Shown: positions 1-5,207 of the stretch, one piece after another
How positions within the stretch are numbered: position 1 is the stretch's first letter
Layout: each line of letters opens with the position of its first letter
Source: a virus
IMG/VR virus record: IMGVR_UViG_3300017969_000125
Span: 1-25,571 of that record
Reading direction: 5' to 3' (one strand)
Length of the DNA stretch: 25,571 bases
Position numbers and translations under genes: made by a program
The notes under the pieces: generated by a model
What the model was told of the DNA's origin: nothing
Seen by the model: only the letters and a program-made list of their open reading frames with translations
Database searches by the model: none

Positions 1-49
1 AGGTCATCCCCGACGCCCCCAATCTCAAAAAAAGCGAAAGTGTAGCAAA

Positions 50-220
50 TTAGTAGTTGTGCAGTGTACGATAAGCAGGATAAGCGTATCCGTTCGACTT
101 AGCAAACCGTTTGCGGTCGATATACTCTTCGTAGGCATCTGGGGACATCATGTCATCCCAATCTCCATCATATGCCTCCTCAACGGAGTAGCGATCAGTG
201 TAGGAAGTGTGCAGTGGCAT
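50..220 (-). CDS. Small tyrosine/aspartate-rich phage protein, 56 aa
   Basis: Unrecognised 56-residue protein, the last gene of the leftmost mini-operon. It is acidic in the middle (DGDWDDMMSPDAYEEYIDRK) and rich in Tyr (about 8 of 56), with no membrane segment or cysteine. I chose the ATG at 220 because it follows the stop of the upstream gene (222-224) with a single base between, the usual spacing in this cluster; a longer reading starting at TTG 313 or ATG 307 would lie across the upstream gene. Translation is probably coupled to that gene. Function unknown. The DNA left of the stop (1-49) contains a T7 run on the minus strand but no convincing hairpin. Confidence 0.7.
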   Translation of the reverse strand: MPLHTSYTDRYSVEEAYDGDWDDMMSPDAYEEYIDRKRFAKSNGYAYPAYRTLHNY

Positions 221-221
221 G

Positions 222-425
222 TTAATCGTTGCAGTAAGAACTTGTGGGGTTTGCTGAGCAATAGGAAGGCAGTTGTGGTTCAGCAGTTCTGCTATTCTCC
301 ACAACATGAACAACTAACAGGAGTGAGAATGCCAATCCAATGGCATAGTAACTCCACTTGGATTCTTTACGTTGCACCTCACCAGTTGATGTAAGTTTGA
401 TCGGGATAGATTCCCATTTCTTCAC
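222..425 (-). CDS. Small single-span membrane protein, 67 aa (GTG start)
   Basis: Unrecognised 67-residue protein. A charged N-terminal part (about residues 1-25) is followed by one hydrophobic helix (YYAIGLAFSLLLVVHVV, about 26-42) and a short Ser/Pro tail with two cysteines (SYCSANPTSSYC). The layout suggests an inner-membrane protein, perhaps with the tail on the other side of the membrane. It starts at GTG 425; a GAGGT ribosome site lies about 6 bases upstream, and no ATG is available in frame. It overlaps the upstream gene by 47 bases and abuts the next gene by one base, so it is part of the 694-50 operon. Function unknown; small host-membrane proteins like this are common in early regions of T4-like phages. 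Confidence 0.65.
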   Translation of the reverse strand: MKKWESIPIKLTSTGEVQRKESKWSYYAIGLAFSLLLVVHVVENSRTAEPQLPSYCSANPTSSYCND

Positions 426-558
426 AGCGAACCTCGTATGCGATTCGCTTCAGCAACTCAATGTCCATTTCTTCAATCTTCTGAAGAATAGTGCGACGAA
501 TTTGCTGATCTTGAGTAGTTTCAATCATGTCAGCGAGGGCGAACAACTTCGGAGGCAT
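379..558 (-). CDS. Small helical cytoplasmic protein, 59 aa
   Basis: Unrecognised. The sequence is a run of amphipathic helix (residues about 5-48, with ETTQDQQIRRTILQKIEEMD) and a short aromatic tail ending YPDQTYINW. No catalytic motif or membrane segment. The ATG at 558 was preferred over an upstream start at 624 because the longer form would add an unrelated hydrophobic segment that overlaps the transmembrane gene 530-694 in another frame. It overlaps the upstream gene by 29 bases and the downstream gene by 47. Member of the 694-50 operon. Function unknown. Confidence 0.65.
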   Translation of the reverse strand: MPPKLFALADMIETTQDQQIRRTILQKIEEMDIELLKRIAYEVRCEEMGIYPDQTYINW

Positions 559-694
559 TGTACAGCGCGTCAGAGGTAAATTGACGAGCACCAGTGTTAG
601 TCCAAAGGAGAACACCGATACCAAGGAGCAGCAGGACTTTCACTTGATTAGCGTAGAAGTTAGCAGGGCGGGACTTGCGGAGTGCTTTAAGCAT
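530..694 (-). CDS. Small single-span membrane protein, 54 aa
   Basis: Too short for ordinary ORF cut-offs but well supported. The 54-residue protein begins MLKALRKSRPANFYANQVK, then has one hydrophobic helix (VLLLLGIGVLLW, about residues 20-31) and a polar tail ending EVVRPR. The basic N-terminus before the helix suggests it stays in the cytoplasm (positive-inside rule). The ATG at 694 lies 12 bases after an AAGGGA ribosome site in the promoter-leader cassette at 702-732, so this is the first gene of the leftmost operon. Function unknown; its style matches the other tiny membrane proteins at 222-425, 1495-1557, 5373-5567 and 5702-5893. Confidence 0.7.
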   Translation of the reverse strand: MLKALRKSRPANFYANQVKVLLLLGIGVLLWTNTGARQFTSDALYNASEVVRPR

Positions 695-701
695 TTGTGG
701 T

Positions 702-732
702 GAAATCCCTTCGACCCTTATAGTATTGCACC
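702..732 (-). promoter_or_regulatory. Promoter-leader cassette, copy 1 (diverged)
   Basis: On the minus strand this reads GGTGCAATACTATAAGGGTC followed by GAAGGGATTTC. It aligns base for base with the cassettes at 1806-1834, 2913-2940 and 7495-7520: a -10-like AATACT, then a short leader holding the ribosome site. It precedes the ATG at 694. Immediately upstream is GC-rich DNA with inverted GGCGCC-type sequence and no recognisable -35 hexamer. Promoter function is inferred from the repetition and position. Confidence 0.5.
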
Positions 733-767
733 TTGGCGACCGTTCTGGCGCCTCTGGCGTGCGGTTT

Positions 768-782
768 GGCGATTGTCACACG
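768..782 (-). repeat. TGTGACA element at gene end, copy 1
   Basis: The minus strand reads CGTGTGACAATCGCC. A near-identical 15-mer (14 of 15) occurs at 1870-1884. Both lie at the end of a gene and a few dozen bases upstream of a promoter-leader cassette. Here the stop codon of 784-951 is two bases further upstream. Confidence 0.5.
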
Positions 783-783
783 G

Positions 784-951
784 TCAGAATAGGTTAGTCC
801 ATTGTTTATGCTTTGCTGATGTAATCCTTCCCTCTGCTAACATGTTGTCACACACATTGCAGAAAACTTGAAACTTTTCCTCACGGGTAAGTGTATGCGG
901 TTGAGCAACAGTTGCAATCACTTTGAGCATTTGTGCCTTGGAAGTAATCAT
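784..951 (-). CDS. Small phage protein with paired cysteines, 55 aa
   Basis: Read directly from the sequence: 55 residues starting MITSKAQMLKVIATVAQPHT and ending HKQWTNLF. It is mostly helical, with a C-N-V-C pair (residues 31-34, FCNVCDNML) that could bind a metal or form a redox pair, although only two cysteines are present. The ATG at 951 overlaps the stop of the upstream gene as ATGA, so the start is well defined and translation is probably coupled. It is the last gene of the 1798-784 operon. Function unknown. Confidence 0.7.
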   Translation of the reverse strand: MITSKAQMLKVIATVAQPHTLTREEKFQVFCNVCDNMLAEGRITSAKHKQWTNLF

Positions 952-1160
952 GGAAAAATAGGAGTGAGGACGTGACGATAGTCGATCGATTTGATACAGT
1001 AACCTGCGGCAGATGTGATTTCTTCGACTAAATCATCTCCATCATCTGCCTCCCAAAATGTGCCAACATAATCATCACAAAAGTCTTCAGTTTCTTGTTC
1101 AGTCATGGGATACAAATCATCCTCAAAATCAAACTCGATGTAGGTAATTTGGAATTGCAT
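948..1160 (-). CDS. Acidic small phage protein, 70 aa
   Basis: Unrecognised 70-residue, strongly acidic protein (segments EFDFEDDLYP, EQETEDFCDDY, EADDGDDLVEEI), with no membrane segment. The acidic surface suggests it may bind a basic host protein or mimic DNA, but nothing in the sequence proves it. The ATG at 1160 lies three bases after the upstream stop (1164-1166), and its own stop overlaps the next ATG as ATGA. Fifth of six genes in the 1798-784 operon. Confidence 0.75.
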   Translation of the reverse strand: MQFQITYIEFDFEDDLYPMTEQETEDFCDDYVGTFWEADDGDDLVEEITSAAGYCIKSIDYRHVLTPIFP

Positions 1161-1163
1161 GAT

Positions 1164-1328
1164 TCAGACAGAAGGAGTAACGTTAATCTCTTTAATGTTT
1201 AGTCCACAGAGTTGATTGTAGACCCGATTCAGTATAAGTTTGTCAGCAGTCTTTGCACGAGATTGTTCATACCAAACGGTGACACATCCGTCGTTAGTTT
1301 CAACTTGAACTCTGTAGTTTTTCATCAT
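1164..1328 (-). CDS. Small phage protein, 54 aa
   Basis: Not recognised. 54 residues beginning MMKNYRVQVETNDGCVTVWY, then a helical middle (EQSRAKTADKLILNRVYNQL) and a short beta-like end (INVTPSV). The N-terminal alternation of polar and hydrophobic residues suggests a small beta sheet followed by a helix. ATG 1328 overlaps the upstream stop by one base (TGATG); a second ATG directly follows at 1325. Gap to the next gene is three bases. Member of the 1798-784 operon. Confidence 0.7.
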   Translation of the reverse strand: MMKNYRVQVETNDGCVTVWYEQSRAKTADKLILNRVYNQLCGLNIKEINVTPSV

Positions 1329-1498
1329 CACTTTGAGGGAAAGTTTTTGATGACAGCATCACACAAAAGTCGGGTTAAATCTTCTTGGGTTTCGGGATAC
1401 TTTCCCTCCCACATTTCCCAACAAAATGCTTCAATGATACAATCAATGTCTTCCATGAGTTGTTCACGAGCAGTCAGCATTTCGAGTTGATTGTTCAT
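1328..1498 (-). CDS. Small helical phage protein, 56 aa
   Basis: Not recognised. 56 residues starting MNNQLEMLTAREQLMEDIDC and ending VIKNFPSK, predicted almost entirely helical, with a Trp-rich middle (FCWEMWEGKYP, residues 25-35). The start at 1498 shares ATGA with the stop of the 20-residue peptide upstream, and its stop shares TGATG with the gene downstream, so both borders are fixed by overlap. No known domain visible. Confidence 0.7.
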   Translation of the reverse strand: MNNQLEMLTAREQLMEDIDCIIEAFCWEMWEGKYPETQEDLTRLLCDAVIKNFPSK

Positions 1499-1557
1499 TT
1501 CCATTTGGGGGCAAAAAACCAGAGAATGATTAAAGAACCAAGGATAACAGTAGTCAT
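1495..1557 (-). CDS. 20-residue hydrophobic membrane peptide
   Basis: A tiny ORF filling the gap exactly between two larger genes: MTTVILGSLIILWFFAPKWK. The ATG at 1557 is one base after the upstream stop (1559-1561) and its stop overlaps the next ATG as ATGA. It consists of one hydrophobic helix (about residues 3-16) and a basic end (APKWK), the composition of a single-pass membrane micropeptide. Perfect fit into the stop-start chain is the main evidence that it is translated. No function can be assigned; it could alternatively serve only to couple translation of its neighbours. Confidence 0.5.
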   Translation of the reverse strand: MTTVILGSLIILWFFAPKWK

Positions 1558-1558
1558 T

Positions 1559-1798
1559 TCAGTAAAGTTCGTAGGGTTCGCTGTTGTACTCAATCACATC
1601 CATGAACTCGCTGAAGCGATTGAGTGCCTTTTTGTTCATCTCAGGATCCATGAAGTCATAGTAGAATTGAAGAGCATAACGGGCACGAGTTTCGGGTTGA
1701 GCGAGCACTCGATCGATCTCCTTTTGCTTCTTTTCACGCTCAGCGTTGTAAGCGAACATTTCGCGATCAGCGTATGAAATGGTTTGAAGAGCGTGCAT
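1559..1798 (-). CDS. Small phage protein, 79 aa, first gene of operon
   Basis: Unrecognised 79-residue protein with a charged helical N-terminal half (AYNAEREKKQKEIDRVLAQ, about 16-34) and an aromatic-rich C-terminal half (YALQFYYDFMDPEMNKKALN). Soluble, no cysteines. The ATG at 1798 lies 10 bases downstream of the AAAGGA site in the promoter-leader cassette at 1806-1834, which makes this the first gene of the six-gene 1798-784 operon. Function unknown. Confidence 0.75.
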   Translation of the reverse strand: MHALQTISYADREMFAYNAEREKKQKEIDRVLAQPETRARYALQFYYDFMDPEMNKKALNRFSEFMDVIEYNSEPYELY

Positions 1799-1805
1799 TT
1801 TGTGC

Positions 1806-1834
1806 GATTCCTTTGACTCTGTTAGTATTGCACC
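1806..1834 (-). promoter_or_regulatory. Promoter-leader cassette, copy 2
   Basis: The minus strand reads GGTGCAATACTAAC, then AGAGTCAAAGGAATC. The last 15 bases are identical in the copies at 2913 and 7495, and the upstream part is shared with copies at 702 and 2913. AATACT is the probable -10 and AAAGGA the ribosome site for ATG 1798. The DNA just upstream carries CGATCG and CCCGCC, with no clear -35. Confidence 0.6.
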
Positions 1835-1869
1835 GATCGAGACCCTTTGGCGGGTTTGGTGGACAGCAC

Positions 1870-1884
1870 GGCGACTGTCACACG
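1870..1884 (-). repeat. TGTGACA element at gene end, copy 2
   Basis: The minus strand reads CGTGTGACAGTCGCC, 14 of 15 bases identical to 768-782. The TGA inside it is the stop codon of the gene 1878-2165. Continuing downstream, GTGACAG can pair with CTGTCCAC through a one-base bulge, giving a small hairpin between the gene end and the next promoter cassette. Confidence 0.5.
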
Positions 1885-2165
1885 AAGCACCTCTCTAATA
1901 TGCTCAAATTGATGGGCATTGCGCTATACGGTGTGGTATCTTTTAGGTCTACCGCACTACCTTGCTTGGAGGAATTGATAGGCGAGTGGTAACACTTTGT
2001 CTTTGTGTTGTAGAATCCCCAGATACAACGAGATTCATCGCCACTATTGTAATTAAACCGACCATCATATACAGTCCAGATTGCAATAACATTACTCTTA
2101 AATTGTACTGTCTCATAGTGATAACCTTTGGGTGGATTGTGTGGAAAATTGATCTCATCGAGCAT
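1878..2165 (-). CDS. Conserved-looking small phage protein, 95 aa
   Basis: Not assigned to a family. The start at ATG 2165 (MLDEINFPHNPPKGYHYETV) overlaps the upstream gene by 11 bases; a 19-residue N-terminal extension to 2222 is possible but lies inside that gene. The middle (IWTVYDGRFNYNSGDES then CIWGFYNTKTKCYHSPI) is rich in aromatic residues and alternates like a compact beta sheet. The C-terminal third carries SKQGSAVDLKDTTPYSAMP. Soluble. Last gene of the 2900-1878 operon. Its style is that of cyanophage-specific proteins of unknown function. Confidence 0.75.
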   Translation of the reverse strand: MLDEINFPHNPPKGYHYETVQFKSNVIAIWTVYDGRFNYNSGDESRCIWGFYNTKTKCYHSPINSSKQGSAVDLKDTTPYSAMPINLSILERCFV

Positions 2166-2607
2166 ACAAATAACCTCCTGCCCAATCAGCACGGGCGAAA
2201 CAATCCTCTCGTGAGGTATCATCGAGGAGATTGAATCTCACACCCTTTGCAGGAGCATTCCATGAGGCAGATTTATATACATCACCAGTCTTTTTATCTA
2301 CAAATGCATGAGCACTACGTTGCGAACCGTCAAAATAAACAATCTTCAGATATTTGCGACCCGTGACAATATAAAACTCTTTGTCCACGCCAGACTCATT
2401 GATCTCTCGAATCTTACGGATGTGATATAGATGATCGGTGTCAGATTTAGACATGATTGCTTGTTCATGCCACCGAAGGGTTTGCTCCTTGATGGAGTCA
2501 TAGAGTTTGCCACACAGACTCACCGTATGGTAAGCAACTTTCTCTTGGTCAAGATCCAGACCATACTTCTCACAAACTGCGGGCATGTTGTCGAGTGTAA
2601 TGTTCAT
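2155..2607 (-). CDS. Phage protein of unknown function, 150 aa
   Basis: Not assigned. The N-terminal half is helical (DLDQEKVAYHTVSLCGKLYD then HLYHIRKIREINESG); the C-terminal half looks like a small beta domain (EFYIVTGRKYLKIVYFDGSQ followed by SAHAFVDKKTGDVYKSASWN), ending DWAGGYLYAR. The ending pattern 'VDKKTGDVYKSASWNAPAKG' is what I associate with a cyanophage-conserved family, from memory only. I chose ATG 2607 because AGAGGA lies about four bases upstream; in-frame ATGs at 2658 and 2652 would couple to the upstream stop (TGATG) and add 15-17 residues, so the start is not certain. Confidence 0.8.
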   Translation of the reverse strand: MNITLDNMPAVCEKYGLDLDQEKVAYHTVSLCGKLYDSIKEQTLRWHEQAIMSKSDTDHLYHIRKIREINESGVDKEFYIVTGRKYLKIVYFDGSQRSAHAFVDKKTGDVYKSASWNAPAKGVRFNLLDDTSREDCFARADWAGGYLYAR

Positions 2608-2651
2608 TGAATCCTCTTGTAAGTTGTGCAAGTGTTGTTTAATTAAACTCA

Positions 2652-2900
2652 TCAACATGCCATCCCGAGACCACCTTGAAACTGAGGAATCTCGTTGAAA
2701 CCAGTTACATTGTAACCGTAACCTTCAACCCGAGAATCTACCTCACGCTGGAAGTCTTTCTTGTTAATCAGAGACTTAGATTGCGTCCCACCCATGAAAG
2801 TAACGATCTTAATCATGCGGGACTCGCTAACACTTCCGTCGTTGAACTTGACGGGATAGAAGTCAACAACCATGTTGCCATCTTTGGAGGTGAGTTGCAT
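2652..2900 (-). CDS. Small phage protein, 82 aa, first gene of operon
   Basis: Not assigned. 82 residues beginning MQLTSKDGNMVVDFYPVKF, probably a small beta-rich protein in its first half (SRMIKIVTFMGGTQSKSLIN) with a Gly-rich end (YGYNVTGFNEIPQFQGGLG). Soluble. ATG 2900 lies downstream of the cassette at 2913-2940; the AAAGGA site is 15 bases from the ATG, longer than in the other copies. It is the first gene of the 2900-1878 operon, whose next genes follow with overlap or a short gap. Confidence 0.75.
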   Translation of the reverse strand: MQLTSKDGNMVVDFYPVKFNDGSVSESRMIKIVTFMGGTQSKSLINKKDFQREVDSRVEGYGYNVTGFNEIPQFQGGLGMAC

Positions 2901-2912
2901 TTGATTCGATCC

Positions 2913-2940
2913 GATTCCTTTGACTCTTTAAGTATTGCAC
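2913..2940 (-). promoter_or_regulatory. Promoter-leader cassette, copy 3
   Basis: The minus strand reads GTGCAATACTTAA then AGAGTCAAAGGAATC. The last 15 bases are identical to copies 2 and 4. The stop codon of the upstream gene (2928-2930) and its last sense codons lie inside the cassette, so promoter and coding sequence overlap here. Confidence 0.6.
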
Positions 2941-3248
2941 AAAACGGCGACCTCGGCGGGTTTAGTGGACACTTCGCTCAACTGTCCACCCCAGGGGTCT
3001 GTATTATGATGCTTACTGGGGCGTGAGGTAATGTATTCTAACTGATGCCAATCTTCATGGAAACAGAGCACACAACAGTGAGTCTTTTTATGCAATACTT
3101 TATTCTCATATGGACACTCTGGTTTATCTCTTACGCCAATCTCTATGGTAATGTAAGTAGAATCTACAAAATAAACCCACCCTTCGATTACTTTGCCTAG
3201 TGTATCTGTCCAGACGACGTAATCATTAACAGCAGGAACATATGTCAT
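2928..3248 (-). CDS. Small Cys/His-containing phage protein, 106 aa
   Basis: Unassigned. The first 70 residues look like a compact beta domain: YVVWTDTLGKVIEGWVYFVD, then TYITIEIGVRDKPEC and CCVLCFHEDWHQLEYI. Residues about 40-65 hold Cys (PEC), HKKTHCCVLC and H residues that could bind zinc. The last 30 or so residues (from SRPSKHHNTDP on) have a different composition and are encoded by the regulatory DNA in front of the next gene. ATG 3248 lies two bases after the stop of the ligase-like gene upstream, with which it forms a two-gene unit. Confidence 0.75.
   Translation of the reverse strand: MTYVPAVNDYVVWTDTLGKVIEGWVYFVDSTYITIEIGVRDKPECPYENKVLHKKTHCCVLCFHEDWHQLEYITSRPSKHHNTDPWGGQLSEVSTKPAEVAVLCNT
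2965..2989 (-). promoter_or_regulatory. Perfect 7-bp hairpin upstream of promoter cassette 3
   Basis: GTGGACA at 2965-2971 pairs perfectly with TGTCCAC at 2983-2989 across an 11-base loop. It lies inside the 3' end of the gene 2928-3248 and about 25 bases upstream of the -10 of cassette 3. There is no T-run, so it is not a classical terminator. Hairpin or GC-rich sequence occupies the same relative position in the other cassettes. Confidence 0.45.
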
Positions 3249-3250
3249 AG

Positions 3251-4171
3251 TCAGTCACTCCAGTTCTTTGCAACGTTGAAGTTATTATAGGAGAAAATAC
3301 GTCTCCTGACTAATTTATATGTCCCATATTTGTTTGTCATAACATAACCCTCGTGTTCACATTCTTCATCCTTGACATAACAGGCAACGTCCTCAAATGC
3401 CCTGCAATTATCAATGATGAGTTCTTTAATTTCAATCAGAAGGTTATACAAATGAAACAGATTTGCAGACAATCCAGTCTCCTCAGACAGAGACTTGGGG
3501 TCGAGTTCTTTACCCTCTCGAATGTACTTATTGATGACAGTCTTAACATATGCCCCAACCTTTTGATCTGGAAACTGTACGAAACGCACCAACACTTTCG
3601 CAAGTGCAATCAACAACTTTGCACGGTTAGGTTGACGTGTGCGAACAGCAGTTGTATCGAGAAAGTTATAGTTACTGGACTCAGGCAGTTCTACATTAAA
3701 ACCGAATTGTGCCTGCATTGTCTTCATTGTTGCACCAACATATGAAGTATGAGCAGCAAACACAATGTCCTGGTTGACAACACCAGGAAACTCATAGGTT
3801 ATAGTATTGGGACGGTAACTATCCTTACCACCGAAACCAATAAAGTCACCTTGATAAACACCACTCAAACGAGGCAGATTCTCCATGCACATATGAAGAA
3901 TAGATGCGACGTGAGGTTTATCGCCATGATAAACTTCTATATCATTGTGAGTATAATTGATCTTGATCTTCTTCTTGTTGAATACACTTTTAGTACCAAC
4001 AAAAAACTTACCATTCTCGGGATTAACACCCCACACAATAGCAGGCGCACCGTCATACTTGACAGTTAGTGTGCTGTTCTTATCAGCAAACCACTTGAGG
4101 ACGTTGATAGCACCACTTCTGCCATCATTTAATATAGAATCCTCAGGATGCTCGAGATGGGTGTTTTTCAT
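3251..4171 (-). CDS. Putative nucleotidyltransferase-fold ligase-like protein, 306 aa
   Basis: The sequence carries the ordered motifs of covalent nucleotidyltransferases (DNA/RNA ligases and capping enzymes): motif I K-x-D-G as TVKYDGAPAIVWG (K38, D40, G41), a following strand FFVGTKSVFNKKK (55-68) like motif Ia, YQGDF (106-110) at the place of motif III, HEGYVM (273-278, E274-G275) as motif IV, and YKLVRRR (285-291) as motif V. In known enzymes the motif I lysine is adenylated by ATP, or NAD in bacterial DNA ligases. The C-terminal domain between motifs III and IV is long and helical. I recall an uncharacterised phage family (DUF6267) resembling this but could not check. Substrate unknown: nick or RNA sealing, or a different adenylyl transfer. 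ATG 4171 follows an AT-rich leader; two bases separate it from the next gene. Confidence 0.75.
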   Translation of the reverse strand: MKNTHLEHPEDSILNDGRSGAINVLKWFADKNSTLTVKYDGAPAIVWGVNPENGKFFVGTKSVFNKKKIKINYTHNDIEVYHGDKPHVASILHMCMENLPRLSGVYQGDFIGFGGKDSYRPNTITYEFPGVVNQDIVFAAHTSYVGATMKTMQAQFGFNVELPESSNYNFLDTTAVRTRQPNRAKLLIALAKVLVRFVQFPDQKVGAYVKTVINKYIREGKELDPKSLSEETGLSANLFHLYNLLIEIKELIIDNCRAFEDVACYVKDEECEHEGYVMTNKYGTYKLVRRRIFSYNNFNVAKNWSD

Positions 4172-4298
4172 GCTTTTATATTAAAGCACGTCGAACCACA
4201 CCACAAGCGCCCTTGTGACAGTTTTTATATAGTCACACGACTAAAGTTGATATACTTGTGTTTTTGAGTTTGCTTTTATATAAAAGGCAATTAGGCAC
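4172..4298 (-). promoter_or_regulatory. Regulatory spacer upstream of ligase-like gene
   Basis: This 127-base gap follows a terminator and must hold the promoter for 4171-2928. It contains a hairpin (CACAAG 4202-4207 with CTTGTG 4212-4217), an AT-rich inverted repeat GCTTT...AAAGC at 4172-4187, and a perfect 14-base palindrome CTTTTATATAAAAG at 4273-4286. On the minus strand TATATAAAA near 4222-4230 and AATATAAAAG just before the ATG are possible -10 elements. No consensus -35 is evident and the cassette of the other operons is absent. Confidence 0.4.
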
Positions 4299-4320
4299 AA
4301 AAAAACACCCTTTCGGGTGT
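4299..4320 (-). terminator. Rho-independent terminator with GAAA loop
   Basis: On the minus strand ACACCC-GAAA-GGGTGT is followed by TTTTTT. The first stem base overlaps the stop codon of 4320-4529. It ends the long 7487-4320 operon. Confidence 0.85.
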
Positions 4321-4529
4321 CAATCTTTGTCTTTTAATTTTTTATTATATCTTGGATTATTCTTGACCTCGTATTGTATCATCTCACCCAACTCATCGGC
4401 ACACTTACACCATGCCTTTCTTGCTGTTGGTGTTAACGGATCTTTATCCAAATATAATTTATACCAGATATGCCACAGAGCAGCACAGTGGTCACTCTTG
4501 TTCTGTAGATGTGGTTCTCTGTAGACCAT
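4320..4529 (-). CDS. Small phage protein, 69 aa, last gene of long operon
   Basis: Unassigned 69-residue soluble protein. It is helical, with a His/Trp/Cys cluster (HCAALWHIWYKLYLDKD, residues 14-30; then KAWCKCADELGEMIQYEV) and a basic end (RYNKKLKDKD). The paired C-x-C and neighbouring His residues could bind metal but no family is recognised. It overlaps the upstream gene by 38 bases, and its stop codon is part of the terminator stem, so transcription ends directly after it. Confidence 0.7.
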   Translation of the reverse strand: MVYREPHLQNKSDHCAALWHIWYKLYLDKDPLTPTARKAWCKCADELGEMIQYEVKNNPRYNKKLKDKD

Positions 4530-4710
4530 TGAGATAATCCTTTTCCAACTGATAAGGATGTTTTTCGCCTGTCCAAAGTTGATACCCTTCGATTAGATCA
4601 GGCACCAACCATTGATCCACTCGATAACAATACTTCCAGTTGACTGGTTGAACACAATTCAACACAACAACTTGAAAGAATGCTACAATGTGAATCCAGG
4701 CACTAAGCAT
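4492..4710 (-). CDS. Small protein with N-terminal membrane helix, 72 aa
   Basis: Unassigned. Residues 1-18 (MLSAWIHIVAFFQVVVLN) form a hydrophobic helix without a basic n-region, followed by CVQPVNWKYCYRVDQWLVPD and a hydrophilic tail (EKHPYQLEKDYLNGL). Two cysteines (C19 and C28) follow the helix. It could be a membrane-anchored protein or a signal peptide; an LNC triplet at 17-19 is weakly reminiscent of a lipobox. ATG 4710 overlaps the thioredoxin stop by eight bases (ATGCTTAG), giving a coupled start. Confidence 0.65.
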   Translation of the reverse strand: MLSAWIHIVAFFQVVVLNCVQPVNWKYCYRVDQWLVPDLIEGYQLWTGEKHPYQLEKDYLNGLQRTTSTEQE

Positions 4711-4993
4711 ACTGATCCCACATCTTTCTGATGTTCTGAGTTATGCCCATTCCACCAGTAAATGACTCCAGGAGATTGCCTTCCTCATCAGTAATGACCA
4801 ACACAGGTGTAGCAGTCACGCCATACTTCTTTGCAAGTGCAATATTTTCCTGTGGGATAGGATCATCACTAAAGTCCTCAAGATACACCTCCTCAATGAT
4901 ACTGATGCGATCATCTTTGAGGGCATTGATATATCGTTTGACCAATCCACAAGGACCACAAGAGTCTTTTGTGAACATGTAAAACTTATTCAT
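4703..4993 (-). CDS. Thioredoxin/glutaredoxin-like protein, 96 aa
   Basis: A small thiol-disulfide oxidoreductase. The N-terminal strand MNKFYMFTKDSCGPC leads into a CGPC active site (C12, C15), as in thioredoxins. The cis-proline motif TATPVL is present at about residues 64-69, followed by the last two strands and FTGGMG (about 79-84). About 96 residues is short of the usual 105 of thioredoxin and near phage thioredoxins such as T4 NrdC. In T4-like phages such proteins reduce ribonucleotide reductase; in cyanophages the partner could also be a host enzyme of light-dependent redox control. ATG 4993 overlaps the upstream stop by eight bases; a TTG at 5005 is less likely. A TGTAAATA motif lies 25 bases upstream. 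Confidence 0.9.
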   Translation of the reverse strand: MNKFYMFTKDSCGPCGLVKRYINALKDDRISIIEEVYLEDFSDDPIPQENIALAKKYGVTATPVLVITDEEGNLLESFTGGMGITQNIRKMWDQYA

Positions 4994-5207
4994 TTTGTTT
5001 CTCAATCGTGTGTGTATTATTTACACCATCGTTCCAATGCCTTATCGCATTAGATACAATAGCGACATTTGTAACCAGGTAAGAAATAAAAATAAAGGTG
5101 CGTATGCCAGCAATAATATCTGCCTCTCGATCATTCTTTCCTTCCTTTGCTCCTAGTGCCTTTGCCCATAGTCGCCAAATAGTCTTACTCTTTTTCTTCT
5201 TACCCAT
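4986..5207 (-). CDS. Small membrane protein with basic N-terminus, 73 aa
   Basis: Unassigned. The N-terminus is strongly basic (MGKKKKSKTIWRLWAKALGAK), followed by a charged linker (KEGKNDREAD) and one hydrophobic helix (IRTFIFISYLVTNVAIVSNAI, about 35-55), then a polar tail. The basic stretch suggests an N-in topology or binding to membrane lipids or nucleic acid. ATG 5207 overlaps the stop of the upstream gene by eight bases and its own stop overlaps the thioredoxin start by eight. Function unknown. Confidence 0.75.
   Translation of the reverse strand: MGKKKKSKTIWRLWAKALGAKEGKNDREADIIAGIRTFIFISYLVTNVAIVSNAIRHWNDGVNNTHTIEKQNE
5018..5025 (-). promoter_or_regulatory. Possible late promoter inside gene upstream of thioredoxin
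   Basis: The minus strand reads TGTAAATA, one mismatch from the T4 late consensus TATAAATA, 25 bases before the thioredoxin ATG. It lies in the 3' end of 4986-5207. Chance occurrence in AT-rich DNA is possible. Confidence 0.25.

Noticed and set aside
1-49. Possible terminator with T-run after the leftmost gene
   Set aside because: A T7 run exists on the minus strand, but no stable stem precedes it and the window ends nearby.
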